Shown here in pieces: positions 38,136-46,308 of a stretch of DNA of 64,000 bases. Location of the stretch: NCBI GenBank assembly GCA_929200315.1, contig CAKMZB010000006.1, forward strand, positions 165,602 to 229,601, given 5' to 3'. The first letter of the stretch is position 1; the number at the start of each line of letters is the position of its first letter. The notes beneath the pieces are model-generated. The model saw only the letters and a list, made by a program, of their open reading frames with translations, did not search any database and was not told where the DNA came from. A program made the position numbers and the translations under genes. This DNA comes from an uncultured Alphaproteobacteria bacterium. Lineage in GTDB: Bacteria; Pseudomonadota; Alphaproteobacteria; Rhizobiales; Rhizobiaceae.

Positions 38136-38172
38136 GTTTGATATCATACTATTTAGTTTGAAATCAAACTAA
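38136..38172. promoter_or_regulatory. two tandem palindromes, likely MarR operators
   Basis: GTTTGATATCATAC (38136-38149) is an imperfect palindrome. TTAGTTTGA-AA-TCAAACTAA (38153-38172) is a perfect 9-bp inverted repeat. They share the GTTTGA half-site and end 11 bases before the nitroreductase ATG, where they would cover the promoter. The marR gene is second in this operon, which fits autorepression. Confidence 0.6.
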
Positions 38173-38183
38173 GGGAGTGTGTC

Positions 38184-39317
38184 ATGAACCGCAGATCAGT
38201 TTTGGGAATTATGGGTGGGGGTGTCATTCTGGGGGCCGCCGGTTTGGGCTGGCGCGTCTCCCGGCAGCCGAACGAAGCGTTGAAGCCCTGGGAGCTGGCC
38301 GGCAGCGCCTATAGCGAACCGCGGCGCAAGGCGCTCTCCTACGCCATCCTCGCCCCCAACCCTCACAATCGTCAGCCCTGGCTGGTGGATCTCTCCGCGC
38401 CTGATGAGATCGCGCTCTTTGTCGATCCCGACAGGATGCTGCCCCATACCGACCCCATGAACCGTCAGATCACCGTCGGCCTCGGCTGCTTTCTAGAGCT
38501 GATGGTCATGGCCGCCGCGCAAGACAGCTATCGCGTCGATCTTAACCTCTTTCCCGAGGGGGAAGATGCGGAGGCTCTGGACAAGCGCCCTATCGCCCGC
38601 GCGCGGTTTTCAGCGGACGCTTCCATCAAACCTGACCCGCTCTTTGCCCAAGTCATGGCCCGCCGCTCCGTCAAGGAACCCTATGACACCACCCGCCCCG
38701 TCTCCGCCGACATCGCGGCAAGGGTCGCGGCGGCTGCGCGCCGGACCCAGGTTGATTACAGCGTGGATGAGCAATCCATCGCAGAGATGCGTGCCCTCAC
38801 CACTGAGGCGCTGACCATCGAGTTGGAGACGCCGCGCACTTATAAGGAGAGCGTCGACCTCTTCCGCATCGGCGCCGATGAGGTGAACGCCAATCCCGAC
38901 GGGATCGACTTTTCCGGCCCCATGTTTGAAGCCTTGCACGTCGCCGGCATCTTCAGCCGGGAAGCCGCTATGGACCCTCAATCAACAGGCTATGTCGAAG
39001 GCCGCAAAGCGGTGTTGGAAAACACCGAGACCGCCATGGGGCACCTTTGGCAAGTCACGCCAAACAACAGCCGCAGCCAGCAAATCGCCGCCGGGCGAGA
39101 CTGGTTGCGCCTTAACCTTGCCGCCACCGCAGAAGGGCTTTCCATGCAGCCCCTTAGCCAGGCACTGCAGGAATATGTCGAGATGGATAGCCTCTACAAA
39201 GCGGTGCATGAACGCTTCGCTCCGAACGGTGGTACCGTGCAAATGCTCGGCCGTCTCGGCTACACTGCCGCCGTTCCGGCCAGCCCGCGTTGGCCCCTGG
39301 AGGCGAAGATCATTTGA
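38184..39317 (+). CDS. Acg-type nitroreductase-fold protein with Tat signal
   Basis: Putative FMN-binding protein of the Acg/nitroreductase superfamily, 377 residues. The N-terminus MNRRSVLGIMGGGVILGAAG is a Tat-like signal or anchor. After it come LAPNPHNRQPWLVDL (FMN-phosphate-type motif), TVGLGCFLELMVMAA and NNSRSQQIAAGRDWLRLNLAATAEGLSMQPLSQ, which match this family. It is the first gene of a pair with marR, overlapping it by TTGA, with palindromic operators upstream. The substrate is unknown. Confidence 0.83.
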   Translation: MNRRSVLGIMGGGVILGAAGLGWRVSRQPNEALKPWELAGSAYSEPRRKALSYAILAPNPHNRQPWLVDLSAPDEIALFVDPDRMLPHTDPMNRQITVGLGCFLELMVMAAAQDSYRVDLNLFPEGEDAEALDKRPIARARFSADASIKPDPLFAQVMARRSVKEPYDTTRPVSADIAARVAAAARRTQVDYSVDEQSIAEMRALTTEALTIELETPRTYKESVDLFRIGADEVNANPDGIDFSGPMFEALHVAGIFSREAAMDPQSTGYVEGRKAVLENTETAMGHLWQVTPNNSRSQQIAAGRDWLRLNLAATAEGLSMQPLSQALQEYVEMDSLYKAVHERFAPNGGTVQMLGRLGYTAAVPASPRWPLEAKII

Positions 39318-39796
39318 GCAGCACCGAGCAGATCAAATCAAGCGAGAGCGGCGCGCAGGATGTGTCCGCCCTTTTTGCGCTGTTCAATGAGATCAATATC
39401 ATCGCGCAGCTCAGCAGCGCACTGCTCAACCGCCGCTTGCCGGATGGGTTGCACAGTTCCCATTTTGGCATTCTCAACCACCTTTCAAAGCGTGACTTTG
39501 ACGAGACCCCCGCGATGCTCGCAGACGCCTTTCAGGTGACCAAGGGCACCATGACTCATTCTCTCGCAGTGCTGGAAAGGCGCGGACTCATTCGCCTGCG
39601 CCCCAATCCCGACGATGGGCGCAGCAAGATTGTCGACATCACGCAGGCGGGACGTGACTTCGTGATAGAAGGCCGCGCCGCCCTCGCCCCCGTCATAGCC
39701 GCCTTTTCCCAACTTGGCGACATGCAGCGCTATGAAAAACTCCTGCCGGACTTGGTGGCTCTGCGCGAGCTGCTCGACAACAACCGAGATCTCTAA
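39314..39796 (+). CDS. MarR-family transcriptional regulator
   Basis: Dimeric winged-helix regulator, 160 residues. Visible are LHSSHFGILNHLSKRD, the recognition-helix region AFQVTKGTMTHSLAVLERRGL and the wing RPNPDDGRSKIVDIT. TTG at 39314 is taken as start because it overlaps the upstream stop, with GGAGG further upstream. It probably binds the palindromes at 38136-38172. A decayed second copy of its 3' part lies 2.1 kb downstream (41820-41995). Confidence 0.92.
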   Translation: MSSTEQIKSSESGAQDVSALFALFNEINIIAQLSSALLNRRLPDGLHSSHFGILNHLSKRDFDETPAMLADAFQVTKGTMTHSLAVLERRGLIRLRPNPDDGRSKIVDITQAGRDFVIEGRAALAPVIAAFSQLGDMQRYEKLLPDLVALRELLDNNRDL

Positions 39797-39912
39797 CGCC
39801 GCAACATTGCAATTATGAGTTGCCGTTTACCTTTATGCTCCTTTGGGTTTAACCTTGCTTTCTACATTGACGAGGGTTGGTGGGTGAGAATCGCCACCGC
39901 GACCAGGCAGGC

Positions 39913-40113
39913 ATGACCAAGAAAAACGGTCCACCAAGGGCAATCGGCAAATATACCGATGCCGATCTTAGTTCCGGGCTAAAGATCGTCGACCAACTTG
40001 CACGTAAAGACGGCAACGCTCTGGTTGCTGCCGTTGCTGAATACATGGTCCAACACGGTCTGAGCGCCACGTCGGATGTAGCAAATCGCATTCCCACATC
40101 GACGTCGCATTAG
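39913..40113 (+). CDS. small uncharacterised protein upstream of luxR
   Basis: Possible 66-residue protein, start ATG 39913 with AGGCAGG just upstream, ending 16 bases before luxR. It is charged in the first third (MTKKNGPPRAIGKYTDADL), then has a predicted helical stretch (GLKIVDQLARKDGNALVAAVAEYMVQHGL). I recognise no family. It fills an otherwise empty 330-base gap and could be a QS-linked small gene. Confidence 0.45.
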   Translation: MTKKNGPPRAIGKYTDADLSSGLKIVDQLARKDGNALVAAVAEYMVQHGLSATSDVANRIPTSTSH

Positions 40114-40129
40114 ACCGGGGGTTGGAGTC

Positions 40130-40852
40130 ATGGGAATTCGCCAAGACGCATTCGACTTCATGGAGCGTGCTAAAGCCCACGGCACTGCAGAGGATTTACT
40201 GGCCGACCTCTCCCGCAATGTCGCACGGCTCGGCTTTGATCACATGGTGCTTACAGGCCTCCCCATGGACCCCAACGAAGTGCCCACCGTCCACATGAAT
40301 GGTTGGCCGGCCGAGTGGTTTGAACGCTATATCGCGCAGGATCATCACCGCCATGACGGTGTGAAACTCCACGCTATGCAAACCACGCGCCCCTTCTTCT
40401 GGGACGAAATACCGCCAGAAATTGCGCAACGGCAGGAGACCCAGAACGTCCACAACGAAGCGGGCACCTTCGATCTGCGCAACGGATATTGCGTGCCAAT
40501 GTTCTCAACCGCCTACTGGCAATCCGCTGTCGCCTTCGCCACAGGGGACGAGAAAATACGCCTGTCGAAAACCGAGCGCGGGGCTCTCGACATCATGGCT
40601 ATGGCCGCCAACACCGCCATGGTTGCCATGAAGCATGAGGAGTCTGGCGAACCCATCCTTATTACTGACCGCGAGCGGGAAATCGTGGCTTGGCTCTTTG
40701 CGGGTAAAACCGCTTGGGAGACCTCGATGATCCTTGGAATTTCAGAGCAGGCCGTGCGCAAGCACCTGGCCAACATCCGCACCAAGTTCAAAACGTCCAA
40801 CACCGTGCAGGCTATCGTTGAAGGCCTGCGAAGCGGGCATTTCTGGCTCTGA
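40130..40852 (+). CDS. LuxR-type quorum-sensing regulator
   Basis: Acyl-homoserine-lactone-responsive transcription factor, 240 residues. The N-terminal autoinducer domain has Trp-63, Tyr-67, Asp-76 and Trp-91, with the same spacing (4, 9, 15) as Trp-57, Tyr-61, Asp-70 and Trp-85 of TraR. The C-terminal LuxR HTH runs from about 175 to the end (LTDREREIVAWLFAGKTAWETSMILG-like start, then VRKHLANIRTKF). It lies 104 bases before luxI on the same strand with a palindrome between them. Confidence 0.93.
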   Translation: MGIRQDAFDFMERAKAHGTAEDLLADLSRNVARLGFDHMVLTGLPMDPNEVPTVHMNGWPAEWFERYIAQDHHRHDGVKLHAMQTTRPFFWDEIPPEIAQRQETQNVHNEAGTFDLRNGYCVPMFSTAYWQSAVAFATGDEKIRLSKTERGALDIMAMAANTAMVAMKHEESGEPILITDREREIVAWLFAGKTAWETSMILGISEQAVRKHLANIRTKFKTSNTVQAIVEGLRSGHFWL

Positions 40853-40874
40853 CGGATCCATCTTTTGCTCCAAA

Positions 40875-40896
40875 CAGGTAGCGGATCCGCCACCTG
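40875..40896. promoter_or_regulatory. 22-bp palindrome in the luxR-luxI gap, candidate LuxR-binding site
   Basis: Arms CAGGTAGCGGA and TCCGCCACCTG are complementary except for one pair, and the centre GCGGATCCGC is a perfect 10-bp palindrome. It lies 61 bases before luxI. It differs from the classical lux box, whose ends read ACCTG...CAGGT, because here the end blocks are swapped. Confidence 0.55.
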
Positions 40897-40956
40897 ACCT
40901 TGCTATGACAAGATTCTAGCCTTCCGCCGGAACACCACCGGTCCGGAGCTAAAATC

Positions 40957-41610
40957 ATGATCAAGTTACACGTTGTTACCGCCGCCAACCGCCACCTCTA
41001 CGACAAGGAGATGGAAGAGTTCCTGCGCCTTCGCCACGACATGTTTGCCAAGGAGCGCCACTGGGTACCGGAGGATGAGAGCGGACAGGAAACTGATGCA
41101 TTCGACACAAACGATGCGACCTATCTGCTCGGCCTTGAAGATGGTGCAGTCATCACCTCCGCACGCCTCATCCCGACAGCTCTTCCCCATCTCGTCTCTG
41201 AAAACTTCGAAAGTCTCTGCGAGCGGGGCTTGCCCCGCCGTTGGGACTGGGCGGAATGGACGCGTACAATGGTTGTTCCCTCCCGCCGAGGCGGCGGACA
41301 CAAAGGCGTCACCGGCATCCTCACCGTAGGCGTCATGGAATATTGTCTGGAGGAGGGCATCGATCGCGTCGGTGGGGTGCAGGAATTCTATCACTTGACC
41401 CGCTATGCCGAACTTGGCTGGGACACCGAAGTGCTTGGCCTCCCTCAAGACTTCAACGGTGAGCGCTATGTCGTCGCCTATTGCAAATGCGGCGAAGCGG
41501 AATTGGCAACGGCGCGCAAAGTGACAGGCGTTGACTACCCGGTCCTTGCCCGTCGTGGCGAGCAACGCCCCTTCATTCCAACCGATCAACACCCGCAGCC
41601 TGGAGCGTGA
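40957..41610 (+). CDS. acyl-homoserine lactone synthase (LuxI family)
   Basis: Makes the AHL signal from SAM and an acyl-ACP/CoA. In the 217 residues all invariant positions are present and spaced as in EsaI/TraI: Arg-26, Phe-30, Trp-36, Glu-45, Asp-47, Asp-50 and Arg-70, followed by the EWTRTMV block near 100-106. The acyl chain cannot be predicted. It forms a luxR-luxI pair; a 54-residue gene follows 4 bases later. Confidence 0.95.
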   Translation: MIKLHVVTAANRHLYDKEMEEFLRLRHDMFAKERHWVPEDESGQETDAFDTNDATYLLGLEDGAVITSARLIPTALPHLVSENFESLCERGLPRRWDWAEWTRTMVVPSRRGGGHKGVTGILTVGVMEYCLEEGIDRVGGVQEFYHLTRYAELGWDTEVLGLPQDFNGERYVVAYCKCGEAELATARKVTGVDYPVLARRGEQRPFIPTDQHPQPGA

Positions 41611-41614
41611 GGTG

Positions 41615-41779
41615 ATGAAACAGAACCACAAGACAGACTGGGAACGCCTACATGGCATATTGCGGGAGATATCCCGCCAAGTGGACGAAGAGAAAGATGC
41701 CGATCTGTCTTACCTGCTTCAAGCCACGCTGAAGCGTATCGAAGTCAAGATGAACGCAACGACCACGAACCGTCATTAA
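41615..41779 (+). CDS. small uncharacterised protein downstream of luxI
   Basis: 54-residue frame with ATG at 41615, 4 bases after the luxI stop, and GAGG just upstream inside the luxI end. It is hydrophilic and largely helical in look (WERLHGILREISRQVDEEKD), acidic in the middle and basic at the C-terminus. No family is recognised. Tight coupling to luxI suggests co-expression with the AHL synthase. Confidence 0.5.
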   Translation: MKQNHKTDWERLHGILREISRQVDEEKDADLSYLLQATLKRIEVKMNATTTNRH

Positions 41780-41819
41780 CGGAAGGGTTCCGTCAACGAA
41801 CACCCAGGATGATTGGTTG

Positions 41820-41995
41820 GAGCTTCTCCCTGACTCACTTCAGAATTTGGGGCGTCACTTCTTGGTAGAGGGGCATTCTACCCTCACCCCGTCATCGCCG
41901 CCTTTTCCCAACTTGACGACATGGAGCGCTATGAAAAACTCTTGCCGGACTTGGTGGCCCTGCGCGAGCTATTGGACAGCAACCGCGATCTTTAG
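41820..41995 (+). pseudogene. decayed 3' part of a second marR gene
   Basis: The last 105 bases (from about 41891) are about 89% identical to the last 105 bases of the marR gene at 39314-39796, including its end ...NRDL-stop. Upstream, the frame starting near 41817 reads SLQNLGRHFLVEGHSTLTP, which lines up with DITQAGRDFVIEGRAALAP of marR. A one-base loss after the Pro codon shifts the frame. The N-terminal HTH part is absent. Many of the 12 differences in the well-conserved part are silent, so the copy diverged as a working paralogue before it broke. Confidence 0.8.
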
Positions 41996-42195
41996 GTTCT
42001 GCGCCGTCTCCACAGCGCGACAACGACAATGATCAGGAACACCGCCAGAACAGGCAGCACAATGTAGTCAAGAATGCCAACAATCGCGGACAGTCCAGCA
42101 GCGCCGAGCAAGATAACAAGCAGTGGCGTGAAGCAGCAAAGCGCGGCGATCACAGCGCCGATGATGCCGAATACCAGCAATTTATCGCTGACCAT
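41992..42195 (-). CDS. merF: MerF-type mercury transporter-like membrane protein
   Basis: Small two-helix inner-membrane protein, 67 residues from the ATG at 42195 (81 from an in-frame GTG at 42237). IIGAVIAALCCFTPLLVILLGAAGLSAIVGILDYIVLP matches MerF, with the Cys-Cys pair in helix 1 that passes Hg(II). The second cysteine pair of classical MerF near the C-terminus is missing; the tail is WRRRRT. No merA, merR, merT or merP is near, so the role in mercury uptake is uncertain. Confidence 0.8.
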   Translation of the reverse strand: MVSDKLLVFGIIGAVIAALCCFTPLLVILLGAAGLSAIVGILDYIVLPVLAVFLIIVVVALWRRRRT

Positions 42196-42206
42196 GGCCT
42201 TTGCCC

Positions 42207-44234
42207 TTAGCTTTGAAAGCGCCGGGAAATAGTCCACGACCCACGGCTTTCTTCCGCCATGGCGGTCATTGCCGCATTTGTTGCATCAGGGTTCTGCGCG
42301 GCATGGTGCATCGGCCCTCCTTTCCAGCGCGGGAAGGCATAGCCGTGGAGCTGCACCTGGTCGACGGCCGCATCATCTTCGGCAATCCCCTCCTCCACGA
42401 TCAGTGCACCCTCGTTGGCAAGCACCGCGAGGAGGCGCTGGACGATCTCTTGCCTGGTGAATGCTCGCGCGGCGATGCCTTCAACCTTGCGATGGTCTTC
42501 CACCATCTGCTCCACCAAAGCCGAGCGTTCCGGCTTGCGAGAGCCTTCAGTGTAGTCATGCCAACCAGCATCGGAGCGCAGGCCGAAACGGCCCGCTTCG
42601 CAAAGCGCGTCCGCCAGTGGCACGCCGCGAATATGGGCCGGAGCCGGGTTCGCCTTGCGGTTGGCCCAGGCGATCTGATGCCCGGCCATATCCTGCACCT
42701 CGAACGGGCCCATCGCATAACCGAAATCACGCATGGCGGCGTCGACATCAAAGGGCATCGCCCCGTCCGCGACGAGGTATTGCGCCGCCCGTCTTTGCGC
42801 CGCGAGAATACGGTTGCCTATGAAGCCATCGCAAATGCCGGACAACACCGCGATCTTGCCGAGACGCCTGGCAAGCGCAAACCCCGTCGCCAGCGTCTGT
42901 GACGATGTCTGCGGCGTGCGGATGACCTCAAGCAGCTTCATGATATGGGCGGGGCTGAAGAAGTGCAGACCGATGCAGCGCTCCGGGCCGGAAATACCGT
43001 CGAAGATCTTCAGCGGGTCGAGATAGGACGTGTTGGTGGCAAAGATCGCATCCTCCGCCATATGCTTTTCAAGTTCCGCAAAGACGGCCTGTTTGACCGG
43101 CACGTCCTCAAACACTGCCTCAATGGCGACATCGCAGGAAGCTGTCGCTGCCATGTCAGCCGTGGCGACAAGCACATCATCGATAGCGGCTCGTTTCTCA
43201 GCGCTCAGCTTGCCGCGTTTGACCGCACCGTCGAGGTTAGCGCTGATCGTTGCCAGCGCTTTCTGTGCACCCTCATCCGATTGCTCAATGAGCGCGACCG
43301 AAAGACCCGACAACAGACAGGCCGTCGCGATTCCCGTGCCCATCAGCCCACCGCCGATGATCGCCACCTGCTCGACATTGCGCAGATCAGCTCCCTTGAT
43401 GGCGGAAGGTTTCGCCACCGTTCGCTGGCCAAAAAAGGCCGCGCGCAGGGCCACGCTCTCGGCGGATTGGCGCAACTCCATATGCAGCGCCCGTTCCTTC
43501 GGCCCGCCCTCTGCAAAAGGCAACCGCACCCATTCCAGCGCATCAAGGCAGTGGAGGGGCGCCTGCGGCCCCCGCGCCCGGGCATGCAGCTTTTCGCGCT
43601 CAGCAACAATGGCGGAATCGTCAGCGGAAACGACGTCACGCTTGGAGAGAGCAGCGGGACGGTCCGGCAAATCATCGGCAAAGGCCTTCGCCGCCGCCAC
43701 CGGATCATCCCCCGCGATGACATCCAGACCACCCGCCTCGTGAAAACGTTGCGCGCCGACTACCGCACCGCCACTCGCCATGGCAACGCACAGATCCATC
43801 GACACAAGCCGCGGCAGGCGTTGTGTGCCGCCTGCCCCAGGAACGAGGCCAAGATTGACTTCGGGCAGAGCAAAGCGTGTTGACGTCGCCGCAACCCGAA
43901 AAGCGCAACCAAGTGCGATCTCCAGCCCGCCGCCAAATACCGTGCCGTGCATCGCCGCGATCCACGGAACCGACGAAGCTTCAATAAGAGAAATGACGTC
44001 GCAAAGAGCGGGATCCTTTGGTGGCGAGCCGAATTCGGAAATATCTCCACCAGCAACGAATGTGCGCCCTGCACAGGAAAGGATTGCCGCCTTCGCGCCA
44101 CTCGCCTCAACTTCTCGCACGGCATTGGCCAACCCCGCCCGCACTGCCGCTGAGGTTGCGTTGACCGGCGGATTGTCGATCGCCACGAAGGCGAGGTCAT
44201 CCATCTCATTTACGCTGACAGGTCCAAATTGCAC
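42207..44234 (-). CDS. enoyl-CoA hydratase / 3-hydroxyacyl-CoA dehydrogenase multienzyme
   Basis: Bifunctional beta-oxidation protein (FadB/FadJ/FadN family), 675 residues. The N-terminal crotonase domain has SCAGRTFVAGGDISEFG, GTVFGGGLEIALGC (oxyanion hole) and FALPEVNLGLVPGAGGTQRL (catalytic Glu region). The dehydrogenase domain has AIIGGGLMGTGIA for NAD, FATNTSYLDP, the catalytic His in GLHFFSPAHIMKLLEV and RFGLRSDAGWHDY. The GTG at 44234 with GGGAGAG upstream gives the usual short N-terminus; a TTG at 44282 is in frame but lacks a site. No thiolase gene is adjacent. Confidence 0.93.
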   Translation of the reverse strand: MQFGPVSVNEMDDLAFVAIDNPPVNATSAAVRAGLANAVREVEASGAKAAILSCAGRTFVAGGDISEFGSPPKDPALCDVISLIEASSVPWIAAMHGTVFGGGLEIALGCAFRVAATSTRFALPEVNLGLVPGAGGTQRLPRLVSMDLCVAMASGGAVVGAQRFHEAGGLDVIAGDDPVAAAKAFADDLPDRPAALSKRDVVSADDSAIVAEREKLHARARGPQAPLHCLDALEWVRLPFAEGGPKERALHMELRQSAESVALRAAFFGQRTVAKPSAIKGADLRNVEQVAIIGGGLMGTGIATACLLSGLSVALIEQSDEGAQKALATISANLDGAVKRGKLSAEKRAAIDDVLVATADMAATASCDVAIEAVFEDVPVKQAVFAELEKHMAEDAIFATNTSYLDPLKIFDGISGPERCIGLHFFSPAHIMKLLEVIRTPQTSSQTLATGFALARRLGKIAVLSGICDGFIGNRILAAQRRAAQYLVADGAMPFDVDAAMRDFGYAMGPFEVQDMAGHQIAWANRKANPAPAHIRGVPLADALCEAGRFGLRSDAGWHDYTEGSRKPERSALVEQMVEDHRKVEGIAARAFTRQEIVQRLLAVLANEGALIVEEGIAEDDAAVDQVQLHGYAFPRWKGGPMHHAAQNPDATNAAMTAMAEESRGSWTISRRFQS

Positions 44235-44363
44235 CAAGACCGCTCTCCCAAGCTCAAAGTTTGGCGCGGTTTTCGGGAACAATCAGGCGACTGGCAAATG
44301 AATTTTTCTCCAGGCGCCGAACGGCTCTAGTTCAGTGGCCTCAGCAGACGCCAAGCTCTGCCT

Positions 44364-44990
44364 TCAATCGGTCTGCGTATCGGCACCCCAACCAGCGCCG
44401 TCCCCATCATAGGCATCCACAATGCCACCAAGATCCGTGCCATCCCCATCATAAGGAACGGCCACGGCGTTCTCCATGCGGTAGCCGACATCTGCCAGGA
44501 TCGTCGCCACCGGCTTTGCGCGCAACCGGCCAGACAGCCACATCGGCTCCCAAACATTTTGCAGCGTCACGCCCTTGGCGTTGCTCACATGGATGATCTG
44601 GTTTGCCTCCGGCGGTGGCACGTGGATACAGGCACCAAGGAAGGGGACGAAAAGCAATTCGTCGACACTCTCATCGTCAAAACCCACCGGGGTCACATAG
44701 CCCGCAATCCGCACTTCCTGACCGTCGAGCCGGGTGTTAAGGAACCCGCCTGCTGGCTGCAATTGCCGCATCAACTCCATGTCCTGAAGAAAATATTCGA
44801 AGTCGCTTTTCGAACCGCCAAACATTTCCACCCCCACATTACCGCGCCGTTCCGCGTTTGGAGAGATGAAGACGGGCGCCCCGGCCTCCGGCGACAAAGT
44901 TTCCCACGTGATCGTCTGCGCGGCATTGGCAGCACCCATGGCTGCGAGCACAAGCAGGCCTGCAAAGAAGGATCGGACGGCGAAAATCAT
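44364..44990 (-). CDS. DUF3299 periplasmic protein
   Basis: 208 residues with a Sec signal peptide (cleavage near ANAAQ, about residue 24). The core RIAGYVTPVGFDDESVDELLFVPFLGACIHVPPPEANQII is the DUF3299 signature. The C-terminus is Asp/Gly-rich (YDGDGTDLGGIVDAYDGDGAGWG), suggestive of cation binding. It is last in a set DUF2796-ATPase-permease-DUF3299 on one strand, 73 bases after the permease. The set resembles the zinc-uptake zrg cluster described in Vibrio; this is from memory of that cluster and the role here is inferred. Confidence 0.85.
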   Translation of the reverse strand: MIFAVRSFFAGLLVLAAMGAANAAQTITWETLSPEAGAPVFISPNAERRGNVGVEMFGGSKSDFEYFLQDMELMRQLQPAGGFLNTRLDGQEVRIAGYVTPVGFDDESVDELLFVPFLGACIHVPPPEANQIIHVSNAKGVTLQNVWEPMWLSGRLRAKPVATILADVGYRMENAVAVPYDGDGTDLGGIVDAYDGDGAGWGADTQTD

Positions 44991-45063
44991 ATCGAACAGA
45001 CCTTTGTTACCGGTGTCGTCTCACGTGGCGTTACAACCTAGATGGTTTTGCCTAAGGGAAGGT

Positions 45064-46308
45064 TCATCGCACGGTCAGCCCATCGGCAAGCGATGTACGG
45101 TAGGCGCGCCAGGCTGGCAGCAACCCGGCCGCCAACCCGCCACAAGCAATCAATCCCAGATATACTAGCTCGCGCGTACCCGGCCATCCAATCACAAGGG
45201 CGAGACCGGCGCGTGCCTCCAGGATGGGGCTCGCAATGGCAAACAGCGTATAGGCAACCGCAACACCAAACGCGATGCCGAGCGCGGTCACAAATATGGC
45301 CTCGTAGAGAAAGAGCCGCAGGATGTGCGCCGGTCCGGCCCCGACCGCGCGCAGGATGGCCATTTCCCGCCGTCTTGTCTCCAGCGTCGCAAGGATCGCA
45401 ACAGCAAGACCAAGAAAGGCGGTGATGGCGACGAGGACGGAAATGCCCACCAGCACTTTTTCAATTGGCGAGACGATGGACCACAATTGCGCAAACGCAA
45501 GTCCCGGCAGAACCGCCGTCAACGGCTCCGCCTCATAGGCGTTCAGCGCGCGCTGGAGCGTGAATGTTGCAAGGCGCGTGCGCAAGCCAATGAAAACCGC
45601 TGTCACCGTGGAAGGTGCCCGCGCTTCCTCGCGCAGCTGCACTGCATCATCGCTGCCTGCATGGATTGCGTGCATCGCCTCGATGGGGATCAGCACTGAG
45701 CGGTCGATGGGCGTACCGGTCCGGGCGAGCACGCCGCTAACAGCAAAGGGCAAAGCGTCGTGGCTGTTTGAGAAATCGATTGCCCCTGCCCCGTGGGAAA
45801 CGATCAGTTGTGAACCGGGTGCGTAGTTCAACCGCTCCGCAACCTCAGCGCCAACGACGGCATCAAAGAGATCGGCAAATTCCCCACCTTGTTCAAACCG
45901 CAAGGGCACGTCACGGCCGGTACGGATGCGCTCGAAATAGCTCACCTCGGTACCCACCACCCGGTAGCCGCGATGTGAATCTCCAAGAGCAATTGGCACC
46001 ACCCAATCCACCTCCCGCCGTTCGGCGATAGCACGGTAGGTGGCGTGTGAAATTTCCTGCGTCGCATCCCCCATGTGGAAGACGGAATAGAGCAGCATCG
46101 GCACGTCGGAAGAACGCGCGCCGACGATCATGTCCGTACCAGAGATAGTGCGCAGGAACGTGTCCCGCGCCCCTTCGCGCAGGTTCTCCACCGTCAGCAG
46201 CAGCGCGACCGACAATGCGATCGACACCACCGTCAAAGCCGTAATGATGCGGCGGTTACCGAGGCTGGACAGCGCCAGCCGCACCCACGGCATAGAGACG
46301 CTCCCCAT
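45064..46308 (-). CDS. ABC transporter permease (FtsX/MacB type)
   Basis: 414-residue inner-membrane protein with one N-terminal helix (about 22-42), a large periplasmic domain (about 45-285) and three C-terminal helices with the FtsX motif LETRRREMAILRAVGAGPAHILRLFLYEA. This is the MacB-like topology, usual for mechanotransmission or lipoprotein and envelope work rather than classical import. Its ATG overlaps the ATPase stop by 1 base. It works with the ATPase upstream; the two secreted partners flank the pair. Confidence 0.93.
   Translation of the reverse strand: MGSVSMPWVRLALSSLGNRRIITALTVVSIALSVALLLTVENLREGARDTFLRTISGTDMIVGARSSDVPMLLYSVFHMGDATQEISHATYRAIAERREVDWVVPIALGDSHRGYRVVGTEVSYFERIRTGRDVPLRFEQGGEFADLFDAVVGAEVAERLNYAPGSQLIVSHGAGAIDFSNSHDALPFAVSGVLARTGTPIDRSVLIPIEAMHAIHAGSDDAVQLREEARAPSTVTAVFIGLRTRLATFTLQRALNAYEAEPLTAVLPGLAFAQLWSIVSPIEKVLVGISVLVAITAFLGLAVAILATLETRRREMAILRAVGAGPAHILRLFLYEAIFVTALGIAFGVAVAYTLFAIASPILEARAGLALVIGWPGTRELVYLGLIACGGLAAGLLPAWRAYRTSLADGLTVR

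Noticed and set aside
40875..40896. Classical lux box upstream of luxI
   Set aside because: The palindrome is real, but its ends are CAGGT...ACCTG, not ACCTG...CAGGT, so it is listed only as a candidate site.
42201..43883. Two plus-strand open frames of 233 and 312 codons
   Set aside because: Both antisense to the beta-oxidation multienzyme, with no motif.
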